From Rhodothermales bacterium (GTDB lineage Bacteria > Bacteroidota > Rhodothermia > Rhodothermales > Bin80): DNA of 64,000 nt. The notes under the pieces are model-generated. The model was not told the origin of the DNA, ran no database searches, and saw nothing but the letters and a program-made list of their open reading frames with translations. Below are positions 24,110 through 35,049 of this stretch, piece by piece (positions within the stretch are counted from its first letter, which is position 1; every line of letters begins with the position of its first letter). Where the stretch lies: assembly GCA_951812585.1 (NCBI GenBank), contig OX638318.1:1730380-1794379 (forward strand), in the 5' to 3' direction. Both the position numbers and the translations under genes were made by a program.

Positions 24110-26425
24110 ATGCTTCAAAGATTCCATCTAGCGATTTTCCTTCTGATCTGTGCATCGCCGCTGGCGCGGGCGCAAGAGGTCACAGAGGAAGACTATGCGC
24201 GTGCGGAAGCCACACTGTCGCAGTCCAACCTGGTGTACAGTGCGGGTGTCCGCCCCAACTGGATCGACGGAGATCGATTCTGGTACCGCAACCGCACGAG
24301 AGAGGGAGAGGAAATCATCCTGGTGGATCCCGTTCAGGGCACGCGCATGCCGGCGTTCGACCACGCGCGGCTGGCCGCCGCGCTGGTAGCGTTCACCGGT
24401 GAAGCGCTGGATCCGGGCGCATTGCCGCTTGCGGGCTTTCGGCTCGAGGCGGACGGGCAGGCTGTACTTTTGCGCGTAAAGCAGCAGCGGGTGCGGTGTG
24501 CGCTCGACACGTTCGACTGCGCTGAAGCCGGGCCCGCACCCGCGACCATACCCAACAGCGTGACCTCTCCGGACGGCCGGTGGGCTGCATACATAGACGG
24601 GCACAACCTCTGGATGCAGGAAGTGGCCACAGGTATCCGGCGGCAGCTTACCACTGATGGTGTGGAGGACTATGGCTACGCCACCAACAATGCGGGCTGG
24701 ACGCGCAGCAACACGCCCGTATTGTTATGGTCGCCGGATTCGAAGAAGATCGCCACCTTCCAGCATGATGCGCGCGGCGTCGGCAGCATGTATATGGTGT
24801 CTACTGCAGTGGGGCATCCCACGCTGGACGCATGGAAATATCCGCTGCCGGAGGACAGCGTAATCTTCAGAATCAGCCGCGTGGTGATTCATGTGGACGA
24901 GCCGCGTGTGGTGCGCCTGGATATGGCACCCGATGCCCATCGCAGCACCACGACCGATCACATTGCCGGCTGGGGCGGTACGTTTCTGGATGTGCGCTGG
25001 AGCGAGGATGCGTCACAGCTGGCGTTTATCTCATCCTCCCGGGACCATAAGGATGCCTGGCTTCGGATCGCCGATCCCAAAACAGGCGCGGTGCGCACCG
25101 TGCTGCATGAGCATGTGGCTACGTACTTTGAATCTGGCGTAGACGCCGAGAATTGGGCCGTGCTGTTTAGTACCAATGAGGTGCTGTGGTTCTCCGAGCG
25201 TGACAACTGGGGCCATCTGTACCTGTACAATTTGGAGAGCGGCGCGCTGAAGCACCAGATCACCAGCGGCGAATGGGCCGTACAGCAGGTCAGGCGGATA
25301 GACGAAGAGACGCGCACGCTGTATTTCACGGCCAAAGGGCGCGAAGATACCAACCCGTACTATGACCATTTCTACAAGGTCAACCTGGACGGATCTGGCC
25401 TTACGCTACTGACACCCGAGTCCGCCGACCACACGGTGTCGATTGCGCCTTCTGGCCGCTACTTCGTGGACAGCTACTCCACGCCGGTGACGCCGCCCGT
25501 CATCGTTGTGCGAGATATGCACGGCGCAGTGACACAGCACCTGGAGGAGGCCGACATCACGGCGCTGGTGGAAAGCGGCTGGGTGCCTCCGGTGCCTTTT
25601 ATGGTCAAGGCGCGGGATGGCGAGACGGACCTGTATGGTTTGATGTACAAGCCATCGGGTTTTGACGAGAATCGGTCCTATCCGGTGCTGAACTATCTGT
25701 ATCCAGGCCCGCAGTCAGGCAGCGTGGGCAGCCGGTCTTTTCGCGCTTCACGTAGTGACAAACAGGCGCTGGCCGAACTGGGCTTCATCGTGGTGGAGGT
25801 GGACGCGATGGGCACGCCCGGTCGGTCGAAGTCTTTTCACGACGCCTACTACGGCAACATGGGCGACAACGGTTTGCCGGACCAGGTTACGATGATCAAG
25901 CAGCTGGATGCGCGCCATGCATGGATGGATCTCGACCGTGTGGGCATCTGGGGCCATTCCGGGGGCGGCTTTGCTTCTACCGGCGGTATTCTTCGCTATC
26001 CGGACTTCTACAAGGTGGCGGTGTCCGGCGCGGGCAACCACGACAACCGCAACTACGAGGACGACTGGGGCGAAAAGTGGCAGGGCTTGCTGGTGGAGTA
26101 TGAGGACGGCACGACGAACTACGACAATCAGTCCAACATTCTCCTGGCCGAGAATCTTAAGGGCAAGCTGCTTATTGCCCATGGACTCATGGATGGCAAT
26201 GTGCCGGCATCCAATACGCTTCTGCTTGTTGAGGCGCTGGTAGCTGCCAACAAGGACTTTGACCTTGTGGTCTTTCCCAATGGCGGCCACGGATTTGGAC
26301 GCGGACGCGCGTATTGGATGCGCAAGCGCTGGGACTACTTCGTGAAGCACCTGCTCGGCGTGGAGCCGCCAAAGGAATACACGTTTGGTCGGCAGCGTAT
26401 GCGCGTTGCCCAGCCTTCGGGGTAG
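24110..26425 (+). CDS. Dipeptidyl-peptidase IV-like S9 serine peptidase
   Basis: 771 aa from the ATG at 24110, which starts a signal peptide (LAIFLLICASPLARAQ). An eight-bladed propeller of the DPPIV N-terminal type is followed by the alpha/beta-hydrolase domain. The nucleophile is in GIWGHSGGGFAST, the aspartate in AHGLMDGNVP and the histidine in NGGHGFGRG, giving a complete catalytic triad. Periplasmic DPPIV enzymes remove X-Pro or similar dipeptides during peptide scavenging. It is followed by a D-aminoacylase-like gene, suggesting shared use of peptide-derived substrates. Confidence 0.88.
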   Translation: MLQRFHLAIFLLICASPLARAQEVTEEDYARAEATLSQSNLVYSAGVRPNWIDGDRFWYRNRTREGEEIILVDPVQGTRMPAFDHARLAAALVAFTGEALDPGALPLAGFRLEADGQAVLLRVKQQRVRCALDTFDCAEAGPAPATIPNSVTSPDGRWAAYIDGHNLWMQEVATGIRRQLTTDGVEDYGYATNNAGWTRSNTPVLLWSPDSKKIATFQHDARGVGSMYMVSTAVGHPTLDAWKYPLPEDSVIFRISRVVIHVDEPRVVRLDMAPDAHRSTTTDHIAGWGGTFLDVRWSEDASQLAFISSSRDHKDAWLRIADPKTGAVRTVLHEHVATYFESGVDAENWAVLFSTNEVLWFSERDNWGHLYLYNLESGALKHQITSGEWAVQQVRRIDEETRTLYFTAKGREDTNPYYDHFYKVNLDGSGLTLLTPESADHTVSIAPSGRYFVDSYSTPVTPPVIVVRDMHGAVTQHLEEADITALVESGWVPPVPFMVKARDGETDLYGLMYKPSGFDENRSYPVLNYLYPGPQSGSVGSRSFRASRSDKQALAELGFIVVEVDAMGTPGRSKSFHDAYYGNMGDNGLPDQVTMIKQLDARHAWMDLDRVGIWGHSGGGFASTGGILRYPDFYKVAVSGAGNHDNRNYEDDWGEKWQGLLVEYEDGTTNYDNQSNILLAENLKGKLLIAHGLMDGNVPASNTLLLVEALVAANKDFDLVVFPNGGHGFGRGRAYWMRKRWDYFVKHLLGVEPPKEYTFGRQRMRVAQPSG

Positions 26426-26541
26426 GATCATACGCAGGCTTCAGCGCCGTGTATGATTAAGCGCGCAGCAACCGGCTACGCATGCTTTGTGCACCTTAGC
26501 AGCGCGCCGCCGCTTCCATTGAATCGGAGTATGACACCACG

Positions 26542-28290
26542 ATGAGCCGTCACAAGTATCCCTTCGTCCTTAATGTCCTCGCCGCATTGGCAGTATTCGC
26601 CATCGCGTATACCCTTTACCAGGCCACCGCGCTCCGGTATGATGTAGTCATAAGAGGCGGCACCATCTACGACGGATCTGGCGGCGCGCCGCGGGTCGGG
26701 GATGTGGCCATCTCCGCAGACACCATTGCCGCCATTGGGCGCTTTGAGGGCCGCGGCGCGCTAGAGATCGACGCCGAAGGCCTGGCGGTAGCGCCGGGCT
26801 TCATCAACATGCTGAGCTGGGCCACAGAGTCGCTCATCGTGGATGGCCGTTCGCAAAGTGATCTGCGACAGGGCGTGACGCTGGAAATCTTTGGGGAGGG
26901 CTGGTCCATGGGACCGCTCAACGAGGCCATGCGCGCGTCCCAGCTCAATGAACTTATTGACTGGGTCGGTTCGGAAGGGGAAGTGGCGCGCCTTTTGGGG
27001 CAGCCTGAGGACGCTGTGCCGGAGCTGCCCTGGACTACGCTCGGGGAGTACCTCAGCTTTCTGGAGCGCAAAGGCGTGGCACCCAATGTAGCCTCTTTTG
27101 TGGGCGCTACGACCGTGCGCATACATGAGATCGGGCATGCGTTCCGTTCGGCCACACCGTTGGAACTGGATCGTATGCGGGCGCTGGTACGCCAAGCCAT
27201 GGAGGAGGGCGCGCTAGGTGTGGGTTCGTCGCTCATCTATGCTCCGGCGTTCTATGCGGACACAGCGGAGCTCATTGCGCTTGCGGATGTTGCGGCCGAG
27301 TACGGCGGCATGTACATCTCGCACATACGCAGTGAAGGGTGGCAGCTGGTGGAGGCCGTGGACGAACTGATTGCCATTGCGCGTGCCTCGGGCGCAGCCG
27401 CCGAAATCTACCATCTGAAGGCATCGGGCCGCACCCACTGGCATAAGCTGGATACGGTTATTGCACGTGTCGAGGCGGCGCGTGCGGAGGGCTTGCAGGT
27501 AACCGCCGATGTGTATCCATACATCGCCAGCTCCACTGGACTCAACGCGGCGATGCCGCTATGGGTGCAGGAGGGCGGGTTTGGTGCGTGGCGCGCCCGG
27601 ATGATGGATGCGGGGGTTGCGGACCGGTTGGAGGCGGAGATGATGGTCGGTTCCGACACGTCGGAGAGCCGCCTGGTGCTGGCAGGTCCAGAGAATGTGA
27701 TGCTGGTGGATTTTCGTACGGACAGCCTGCGCCATTACATCGGCATGCGCCTGTCGGAGATTGCAGCGCGCCGCGGCGTTACGCCGGCCCGTGCCGCCAT
27801 CGACCTGGTAGTGGCCGACAGCAGCCGCGTCGGCGCTGTCTACTTTATGATGAGCGAGGACAATGTCAGAAAGAAGCTCGCGCTGCCGTGGATAAGCATT
27901 GATTCCGATGCTGCCTCCATTGCGCCCGAGGGCATGTTTCTAAGAAGCAATCCCCATCCGCGCGCCTACGGGGCCTTTGCCCGGGTGCTCGGCAAGTATA
28001 CCCGGGACGAAGGCGTGCTTACGCTGCATGAGGCGATCCGCCGCCTGACCCTTTTGCCCGCGACCAACCTCAAATTGGACCGTCGCGGCGCGCTCCAGGT
28101 CGGCTACTTTGCAGACTTGGCGATCTTTGATCCGGTCACCATTCAGGACAACGCCACGTTCGAAGAGCCCCACCAGCTTGCCACGGGCATGATTCATGTG
28201 TTCGTCAACGGGACGCCGGCCCTTCTGGATGGTGCGCTTACGGGCGCACTGCCGGGCCGCTTTGTCCGTGGACCCGGGGCACGGCAGTAG
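26542..28290 (+). CDS. D-aminoacylase-type amidohydrolase lacking the HxH metal motif
   Basis: 582 aa with an N-terminal membrane anchor or uncleaved signal (VLAALAVFAIAYTLY). The frame of the N-acyl-D-amino-acid deacylase family follows: YDVVIRGGTIYDGSGG, the beta-sandwich, then the barrel with MYISHIRSEG, IYHLKASGRTHWHK, ADVYPYIASSTGL and SDAASIAPEG, and a closing VNGTPALLDG strand. Where active members have PGFIDxHxH, this protein has PGFINMLSW, so both histidines are missing. Metal ligands further on remain. It may be a distinct mononuclear-metal subfamily or a changed activity. Substrate unknown. Confidence 0.75.
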   Translation: MSRHKYPFVLNVLAALAVFAIAYTLYQATALRYDVVIRGGTIYDGSGGAPRVGDVAISADTIAAIGRFEGRGALEIDAEGLAVAPGFINMLSWATESLIVDGRSQSDLRQGVTLEIFGEGWSMGPLNEAMRASQLNELIDWVGSEGEVARLLGQPEDAVPELPWTTLGEYLSFLERKGVAPNVASFVGATTVRIHEIGHAFRSATPLELDRMRALVRQAMEEGALGVGSSLIYAPAFYADTAELIALADVAAEYGGMYISHIRSEGWQLVEAVDELIAIARASGAAAEIYHLKASGRTHWHKLDTVIARVEAARAEGLQVTADVYPYIASSTGLNAAMPLWVQEGGFGAWRARMMDAGVADRLEAEMMVGSDTSESRLVLAGPENVMLVDFRTDSLRHYIGMRLSEIAARRGVTPARAAIDLVVADSSRVGAVYFMMSEDNVRKKLALPWISIDSDAASIAPEGMFLRSNPHPRAYGAFARVLGKYTRDEGVLTLHEAIRRLTLLPATNLKLDRRGALQVGYFADLAIFDPVTIQDNATFEEPHQLATGMIHVFVNGTPALLDGALTGALPGRFVRGPGARQ

Positions 28291-28663
28291 GGTTCTCTTT
28301 TAGGACTCTCTTGAAGTGCCGCCGTGGGCCTTCGCTGCCGCTCACCGGCTTTGTGCGGGTATAGGCCAAGAGCAGTCCGATGATCCCTCTGAAGAACCAG
28401 GCCGGTCAGTATCGCGTGAGGGTGATGCAGCCACGCGCATGCCACAGCCTTCACATTTGCTCGCCGCGGAGCAGGACACCCTTCGCTATGGAGCCACGCG
28501 GATAGCGGCGCATCGCGCTGTGGCCAAGATGTCATCCTCACAGTAGGCTGCAGGGAAGGGCATACTTGCGCATGGGTGTCCTATCTTTTGTGCGGCCTTG
28601 ATAGTACTAAGCGGCGGCATTTGACGTACCGCGCATGGCCGCTGCCTTGCAGACGTTCTGCCC
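28291..28663. other. Intergenic region before acyl-CoA carboxylase gene
   Basis: About 370 bp with only short shadow ORFs. No convincing terminator or promoter box was identified. Confidence 0.4.
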
Positions 28664-30205
<1,542 letters not shown>

Positions 30206-30455
30206 TGGCCATCCAGACGGGGCAGTAGGAACGCTGAAGCCTGATAGGCTCCCTGATTTGCCGCCTTTTGCTGTAAACGGGTGCATATTCCACCCGCGTT
30301 GTCTGTACAATAGGCGAGGAACCATCTATGCTAATGATTGATATAATGCCGGAAAATTGCAATGATTACGCTGGAAATATTGCGATCAAGCAGAAATTAC
30401 TTTAAGTTCCGATCCCACAACCTAACGCAGAGTCCACACTAGGACGGAGGTGCCT

Positions 30456-32555
30456 GTGAAAAGAACGATATGGATTGCCATTGTAGCTGCGTGGGCCGTG
30501 CAGCCTGTTGTATCCCAGCAGCTCGGGCGCGCGTGGCCGCCGCCGCTGGATCCAATACCCGTAGAGGAGCTTGCGGGGTACGAACGGTATGTGGCGCATC
30601 TGGATCTGGGTTCGCTAGCGGACTCCCTGAGCGATGACCAGTTGGCCCGGCGCTTCAGCCGGTTGTACAGCTACCAGTCGCGCCTTTTGATGGCGCAGGC
30701 CGCGGGGGATATTTCGGAGGGGGCGCGGATTCTGCGCATTGCGCTGGCGGAAATCGAAGGATTGTCGGACCAGCCGGCCATCACGGACAATGTGCGCTTC
30801 CGCGAGTTGTTTCGCTCCATCGTGACCGAACATGACTTTTACTACGGGAAGCACATGGAGCAGGAGTATGGCAGCGTATTCACACTGCGGGAGGACATAT
30901 TCGAGGTGCTGGACCGGGTGGAAAATCCGCTGGCGGCTGCCACGACTCCCGCGCCTCGCGCGAAGGCGGTAAAGACGACGGTGCCCATGACCGAGAACCA
31001 GAGCGTAGAGCAGCTGCGCAACTGGTTTCTGAAGGAGCGGCGCGATCATCTGATCCGCTGGATGGGTCGGGCGGAAACCTACTTTCCAGCGATCGAGCAG
31101 ATTCTGAAGGAAGAAGGTGTCCCCGACGAGCTGAAGTACCTTGCGGTTATAGAAAGTGGGCTTAGACCCAAGCCGCGCAGCCCGGCGAGCGCGGTGGGCA
31201 TGTGGCAGTTCATGGGCGCTACGGGGCGGGCCTACGGCCTGGATTCCGACGCCTGGGTAGACGAGCGCATGGATCCGATCAAGGCCACGCGCGCAGCGGC
31301 GCGGCATCTGAAGGATCTCTACAGCCAGTACGACAAAAACTGGCACGTTGCGCTGGCGGGATACAACTGTAGTCCGCGGTGCATCAAGCGCGCCATTCGG
31401 GCCAATGGTGGCGTGGTGGATTTCTGGGGGATGTACAAACACCTGAATCCAGAGACGCGGGCTTATGTGCCTCAGTTCATAGCCGTGGCCCAGATCATGT
31501 CCAATCCGACCGCGTTTGGGTTGCCGGCGACGGCATCAGGCCCTGCGTTTGCCTATGATGTCGTTCCGGTTACAGGCATGCTTTCTGTTGAAACTATCGC
31601 AGGCATGGTGGGCACAACGGAAGCCGAGATTCAGCGCCTCAATCCTGAGCTGCGCCGAAACTATCTGCCGCCCAACACCCGTCCGTATGAACTCCGCATT
31701 CCACCGGGGTCAGCGCAGCGCTTTGCGGCAGCTTTCGACAAGCTCCCGCCCGACGCAAAACGTCGGGCTGCGGAGCATGTGGTTCGCCGCGGCGACAACC
31801 TGGGCAAGATTGGCAATCGCTACGGAGTAAGCGTAAGAGATCTTATGGTGGCCAACAACCTGCGCAGGACCACCATCTATCCGGGGCAGCACCTGGTGGT
31901 GCCGGTCGCGGGTGGTGGCGGCGGCGAAGCGTCGCTATCAATCGCCGGCGTGCGCACAGTAGACTGGGGCAAGCGCGTGAACCAGCCCATCCAGCTCGAT
32001 TTTGAGCCCAAGCCACTGATGGCAAGCACCACACCGGTGCGGCAGACAAGCCAGCAGGCAAGCCAGTCGTCGACTGCTGCGTCGCGCTCAAGCGCATCCA
32101 AGTCTATTCGATATCAGGTGCGGCGCGGAGATACGCTTAGCGAATTGGCGGCGAAGTACGCAACCTCTGCGACCGCCATCAGGCGTGAGAATAACTTGCG
32201 CAGCAGCAGGATCAACCGCGGACAGTGGCTGACCATCACGCCGGGCAAGAACAGCACGATTGTTCATGTCGTCCAGAGGGGCGAGAATCTTACCAGGATT
32301 GCTGAGCGATACCGGACCACTGTTTCCAGCATTCGTACGGCGAACAATCTTGGAAGTACCACGATCCTTCCCGGGCAGCAGCTGACCATCATGCCGGGCA
32401 AGAACAGCACGATTGTTCATGTCGTCCAGAGGGGCGAGAATCTTACCAGGATTGCTGAGCAATACCGGACCACTGTTTCCAGCATTCGTACGGCGAACAA
32501 TCTTGGAAGTACCACGATCCGTCCCGGGCAGCGACTGACGATTCAGTTGCCTTAG
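30456..32555 (+). CDS. MltD-like lytic transglycosylase with four LysM domains
   Basis: 699 aa. I chose the GTG at 30456 because AGGACGGAGG lies just upstream, and VKRTIWIAIVAAWA then opens a signal peptide. The SLT domain (about residues 220-330) has the catalytic glutamate in YLAVIESGLRPK, then SAVGMWQFM and ALAGYNCSP. Four LysM modules follow at roughly 440, 552, 603 and 654, each with a VRRGD or VQRGE start. The enzyme would cleave peptidoglycan strands in the periplasm. The last two LysM modules are a recent 153-bp duplication. Confidence 0.88.
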   Translation: MKRTIWIAIVAAWAVQPVVSQQLGRAWPPPLDPIPVEELAGYERYVAHLDLGSLADSLSDDQLARRFSRLYSYQSRLLMAQAAGDISEGARILRIALAEIEGLSDQPAITDNVRFRELFRSIVTEHDFYYGKHMEQEYGSVFTLREDIFEVLDRVENPLAAATTPAPRAKAVKTTVPMTENQSVEQLRNWFLKERRDHLIRWMGRAETYFPAIEQILKEEGVPDELKYLAVIESGLRPKPRSPASAVGMWQFMGATGRAYGLDSDAWVDERMDPIKATRAAARHLKDLYSQYDKNWHVALAGYNCSPRCIKRAIRANGGVVDFWGMYKHLNPETRAYVPQFIAVAQIMSNPTAFGLPATASGPAFAYDVVPVTGMLSVETIAGMVGTTEAEIQRLNPELRRNYLPPNTRPYELRIPPGSAQRFAAAFDKLPPDAKRRAAEHVVRRGDNLGKIGNRYGVSVRDLMVANNLRRTTIYPGQHLVVPVAGGGGGEASLSIAGVRTVDWGKRVNQPIQLDFEPKPLMASTTPVRQTSQQASQSSTAASRSSASKSIRYQVRRGDTLSELAAKYATSATAIRRENNLRSSRINRGQWLTITPGKNSTIVHVVQRGENLTRIAERYRTTVSSIRTANNLGSTTILPGQQLTIMPGKNSTIVHVVQRGENLTRIAEQYRTTVSSIRTANNLGSTTIRPGQRLTIQLP
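32246..32551 (+). repeat. 153-bp tandem duplication encoding LysM 3 and 4
   Basis: Two nearly identical 153-bp units lie at 32246-32398 and 32399-32551, each starting CAAGAACAGCACGATTG and encoding one 51-residue LysM module. They differ at only a few bases, while LysM 1 and 2 are strongly diverged. This marks a recent expansion of the wall-binding region, in frame and therefore tolerated. Confidence 0.85.
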
Positions 32556-32923
32556 TGCGCTGTCGCGGCGTACAGGTGCTTGTGGATATCGCCTATGCGT
32601 TGTAGTCCCGCGCAAGCCACCTGCTGGGACGCCTTACCGCTCGCGCTGCCTGGTCCAGCGATGTGCTTGGCCAGGATTGCCCTCAGGGATCAGGTGCGCC
32701 CGCCTGATGCGTGCGCCTAAGCAAAGGGTGCTGCCTGACTTGCAGGTCTGCCGGGCGCATGCACGCGGCAGAAGCCTAAGCCCCACGGGGTGGGCGCACG
32801 CAGCATAAGCTCCACAAGGCGCGAACGGCGCAAACGCAAACGCTTGATGCGGCTTGGCATGTGCACGGAGCGTGGCGACTGCATAGGGATGGCGTACCAC
32901 AGGCGCCGCGCCTGGGAGGCGGC
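32556..32923. other. Intergenic region between convergent genes
   Basis: About 370 bp between the lytic transglycosylase and the convergent exchanger gene. Only shadow ORFs occur, for example 32634-32900 on minus. I see no clear terminator with a T-run. Confidence 0.4.
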
Positions 32924-34198
32924 CTATGCGTACAGTGTCGCCATGAAGAGGATGAAGGCCAAGATCATCACGGCCGCAGGCAGCGGCGTGAAGCGCCGCA
33001 TCCAGATCACGGGCACGAGCGCCAGCGTAAACAGCACGGAAACCCCTATGGACAGGCCCGCTTCAAAACTCTGGCTTGTAATGAGCGGATTCATAACGCC
33101 GCAGATGCCCATGACTAGAAATACGTCAAACGTGTTTGACTGGAGTATGTGGCCAAACAGGAGCAAATGCCGACCTGCGCGCGCCACCTTCAAAGCCACC
33201 ACAATGTCGGGAAGCGATGTGCCCACCGCCAGGGCAGACGCAGCCAGCACCGTATCGCCCACGCCGAATTGCGCTGATGTCCACTCGACCGCCTCTACGA
33301 TGGCAACCCCGGCGTAGTAGATCACGACCACGGTGACGCCGAGCAAGCCTACCAGGAAGGAGCGCGGTGCTTTATCGAACTTCGCACCCATAAAAGAGCC
33401 GAAGTCCAATGCAGGAGCCCGGCGTTGCCACCGAAAGGCCAGAAAGACCAGAACGCCTGTGATTATCCCCAAGCCCGCAAGAAAGAGCACCTCAGCGCCT
33501 TTGTTGGCACGAAATACCTCCAGGTGCTCATCCACCCCGTGGACCAGCGCAATGTAAAGGAAGAGAAAATACGCCAGGAGCAGCGGCGCAAGCGCTTTGA
33601 CAAGGCCCCAGGCCATGGGCCAACCGCCTGCGCCGCCCTTCACTGCAACCGTTACCTTCGGCGCGTCTGCGGCAGCATCGGGGAGCCCATAACCGATACT
33701 TTTCCTCTTAAGCTCAAACGTTAGGAACACGCCGTAAAGCACCAGGAAGAGCACGGCGTGCCAAAGGCCAAAGTAGCCAAGTGCATAGAACAGCGCGGTA
33801 AGGAGGACAGAGGCGGTGGCGAACGCAATAGGCGCCCCCAGAAAGCGTTTTTGCACCGTCTTGTTGCCAAACCGCAGGATGCCGTCGGCTATAGGATTTT
33901 TCCACACAAAGAAGCGTCTACGGCCTTGCGTGCGCACGACGAAGTAGAGCGCAAGGGTGCCGAGGCCAAAGCCTGCCGCGATGTTGGCTACAATGGTGCC
34001 ATAAATTGTTGGAACTACCAGCTGCGGTACGTTGCTGCTTACCGCGGCTATGGAAGTAAAAAGCTCTGGCAGCGAGGTGCCAATGCCCACGATAAAGCTT
34101 CCAATGAAGTAATCGCTCAGGGAGAGCTTGTGCCCCAGACTGCTGGCAGCGTCGACAAGCAGGTCTGACGACTTCAGGATCACGTAGATCGCAGCCAT
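32924..34198 (-). CDS. Sodium/calcium exchanger (CaCA) family membrane protein
   Basis: 424 aa, about 11 hydrophobic helices. The two inverted alpha repeats of the CaCA fold are clear: FIVGIGTSLPELFTS near the N-terminus and ALAVGTSLPDIVVAL followed by GHILQSNTFDVFLVMG near the C-terminus. The central loop is longer than in YrbG-type proteins. Members exchange Ca2+ or other cations for Na+ or H+ across the inner membrane. The first helix extends upstream of the ATG (in-frame IEPFFPILIL before it) with no standard start codon, so the true start may be a rare codon a few residues earlier. The ion is not predictable. Confidence 0.8.
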   Translation of the reverse strand: MAAIYVILKSSDLLVDAASSLGHKLSLSDYFIGSFIVGIGTSLPELFTSIAAVSSNVPQLVVPTIYGTIVANIAAGFGLGTLALYFVVRTQGRRRFFVWKNPIADGILRFGNKTVQKRFLGAPIAFATASVLLTALFYALGYFGLWHAVLFLVLYGVFLTFELKRKSIGYGLPDAAADAPKVTVAVKGGAGGWPMAWGLVKALAPLLLAYFLFLYIALVHGVDEHLEVFRANKGAEVLFLAGLGIITGVLVFLAFRWQRRAPALDFGSFMGAKFDKAPRSFLVGLLGVTVVVIYYAGVAIVEAVEWTSAQFGVGDTVLAASALAVGTSLPDIVVALKVARAGRHLLLFGHILQSNTFDVFLVMGICGVMNPLITSQSFEAGLSIGVSVLFTLALVPVIWMRRFTPLPAAVMILAFILFMATLYA

Positions 34199-34286
34199 CA
34201 GAATCAGAATGGGAAAGAAAGGCTCGATCTTGTGTCAGGTTGAGGGCAGCCGGACCGGTAAAACTCCGAGCGGTGTTCGGGGTCGG

Positions 34287-35039
34287 TCAGCGCAGAACAG
34301 CTTTAATGTATTCCCGGCGCATCCGTGTGATGCCATGGACCGAGATACCTTTGGGGCACACAGCTTCGCATTCTGCGTGGTTGGAGCAGTCGCCGAAGCC
34401 TTCGGCGGTCATTTGATCGACCATGGCCACCGCGCGCTGGGGTGCTTCGATGCTGCCCTGCGGCAACAACGCAAGATGTGCGATCTTGGCGGCAGTAAAG
34501 AGCGAAGCCGAAGCATTGGGGCAGGCAGCCACGCATGCCCCGCAGCCGATGCACGCGGCATAATCCATGGCCTCATCGGCCGCTTCCTTGCTGACGGGAA
34601 GGGCATTGGCATCGGGCGCACCGCCGGTCGTGGTTGATACATAGCCGCCTGCAGCAATAATGCGATCAAAGGCGCTTCGGTCCACCACCAGGTCCTTGAC
34701 GATGGGGAAAGCCTTGGCCCTGAAAGGTTCTACCACGATCCGGTCTCCGTCTTTGAAGGCGCGCATGTGAAGCTGGCACACGGCGGTTCGCTGCTGAGGA
34801 CCGTGTGCTATGCCGCCCACCATCACGCCGCAGGAGCCGCAGATTCCTTCGCGACAATCATTGTCAAACTCGACGGGGTCTTCTCCACGGTGAATAAGCT
34901 GCTCGTTGAGCACATCCAGGAGTTCCAAAAACGACATATGCTCATTGGCATCTGCAACCGTGTAGTCCACCAGTCGGCCAGGAGCCTCTGGTCCGGCCTG
35001 ACGCCACACGCGCAGATAGATGGTCATGCTCTTGGCCAT
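34287..35039 (-). CDS. sdhB: Succinate dehydrogenase/fumarate reductase iron-sulfur subunit
   Basis: 250 aa. The [2Fe-2S] site is [15 protein letters not shown] with a later cysteine in [10 protein letters not shown]. The [4Fe-4S] site is [15 protein letters not shown], and the [3Fe-4S]/third site is [20 protein letters not shown]. It passes electrons from the flavoprotein to the membrane cytochrome. Last gene of sdhCAB, starting 10 bases after the sdhA stop. Subunit length and order match the b558-type complex of Bacteroidota and Bacillus. Confidence 0.93.
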   Translation of the reverse strand: MAKSMTIYLRVWRQAGPEAPGRLVDYTVADANEHMSFLELLDVLNEQLIHRGEDPVEFDNDCREGICGSCGVMVGGIAHGPQQRTAVCQLHMRAFKDGDRIVVEPFRAKAFPIVKDLVVDRSAFDRIIAAGGYVSTTTGGAPDANALPVSKEAADEAMDYAACIGCGACVAACPNASASLFTAAKIAHLALLPQGSIEAPQRAVAMVDQMTAEGFGDCSNHAECEAVCPKGISVHGITRMRREYIKAVLR

Positions 35040-35049
35040 ACCGGTCAGT

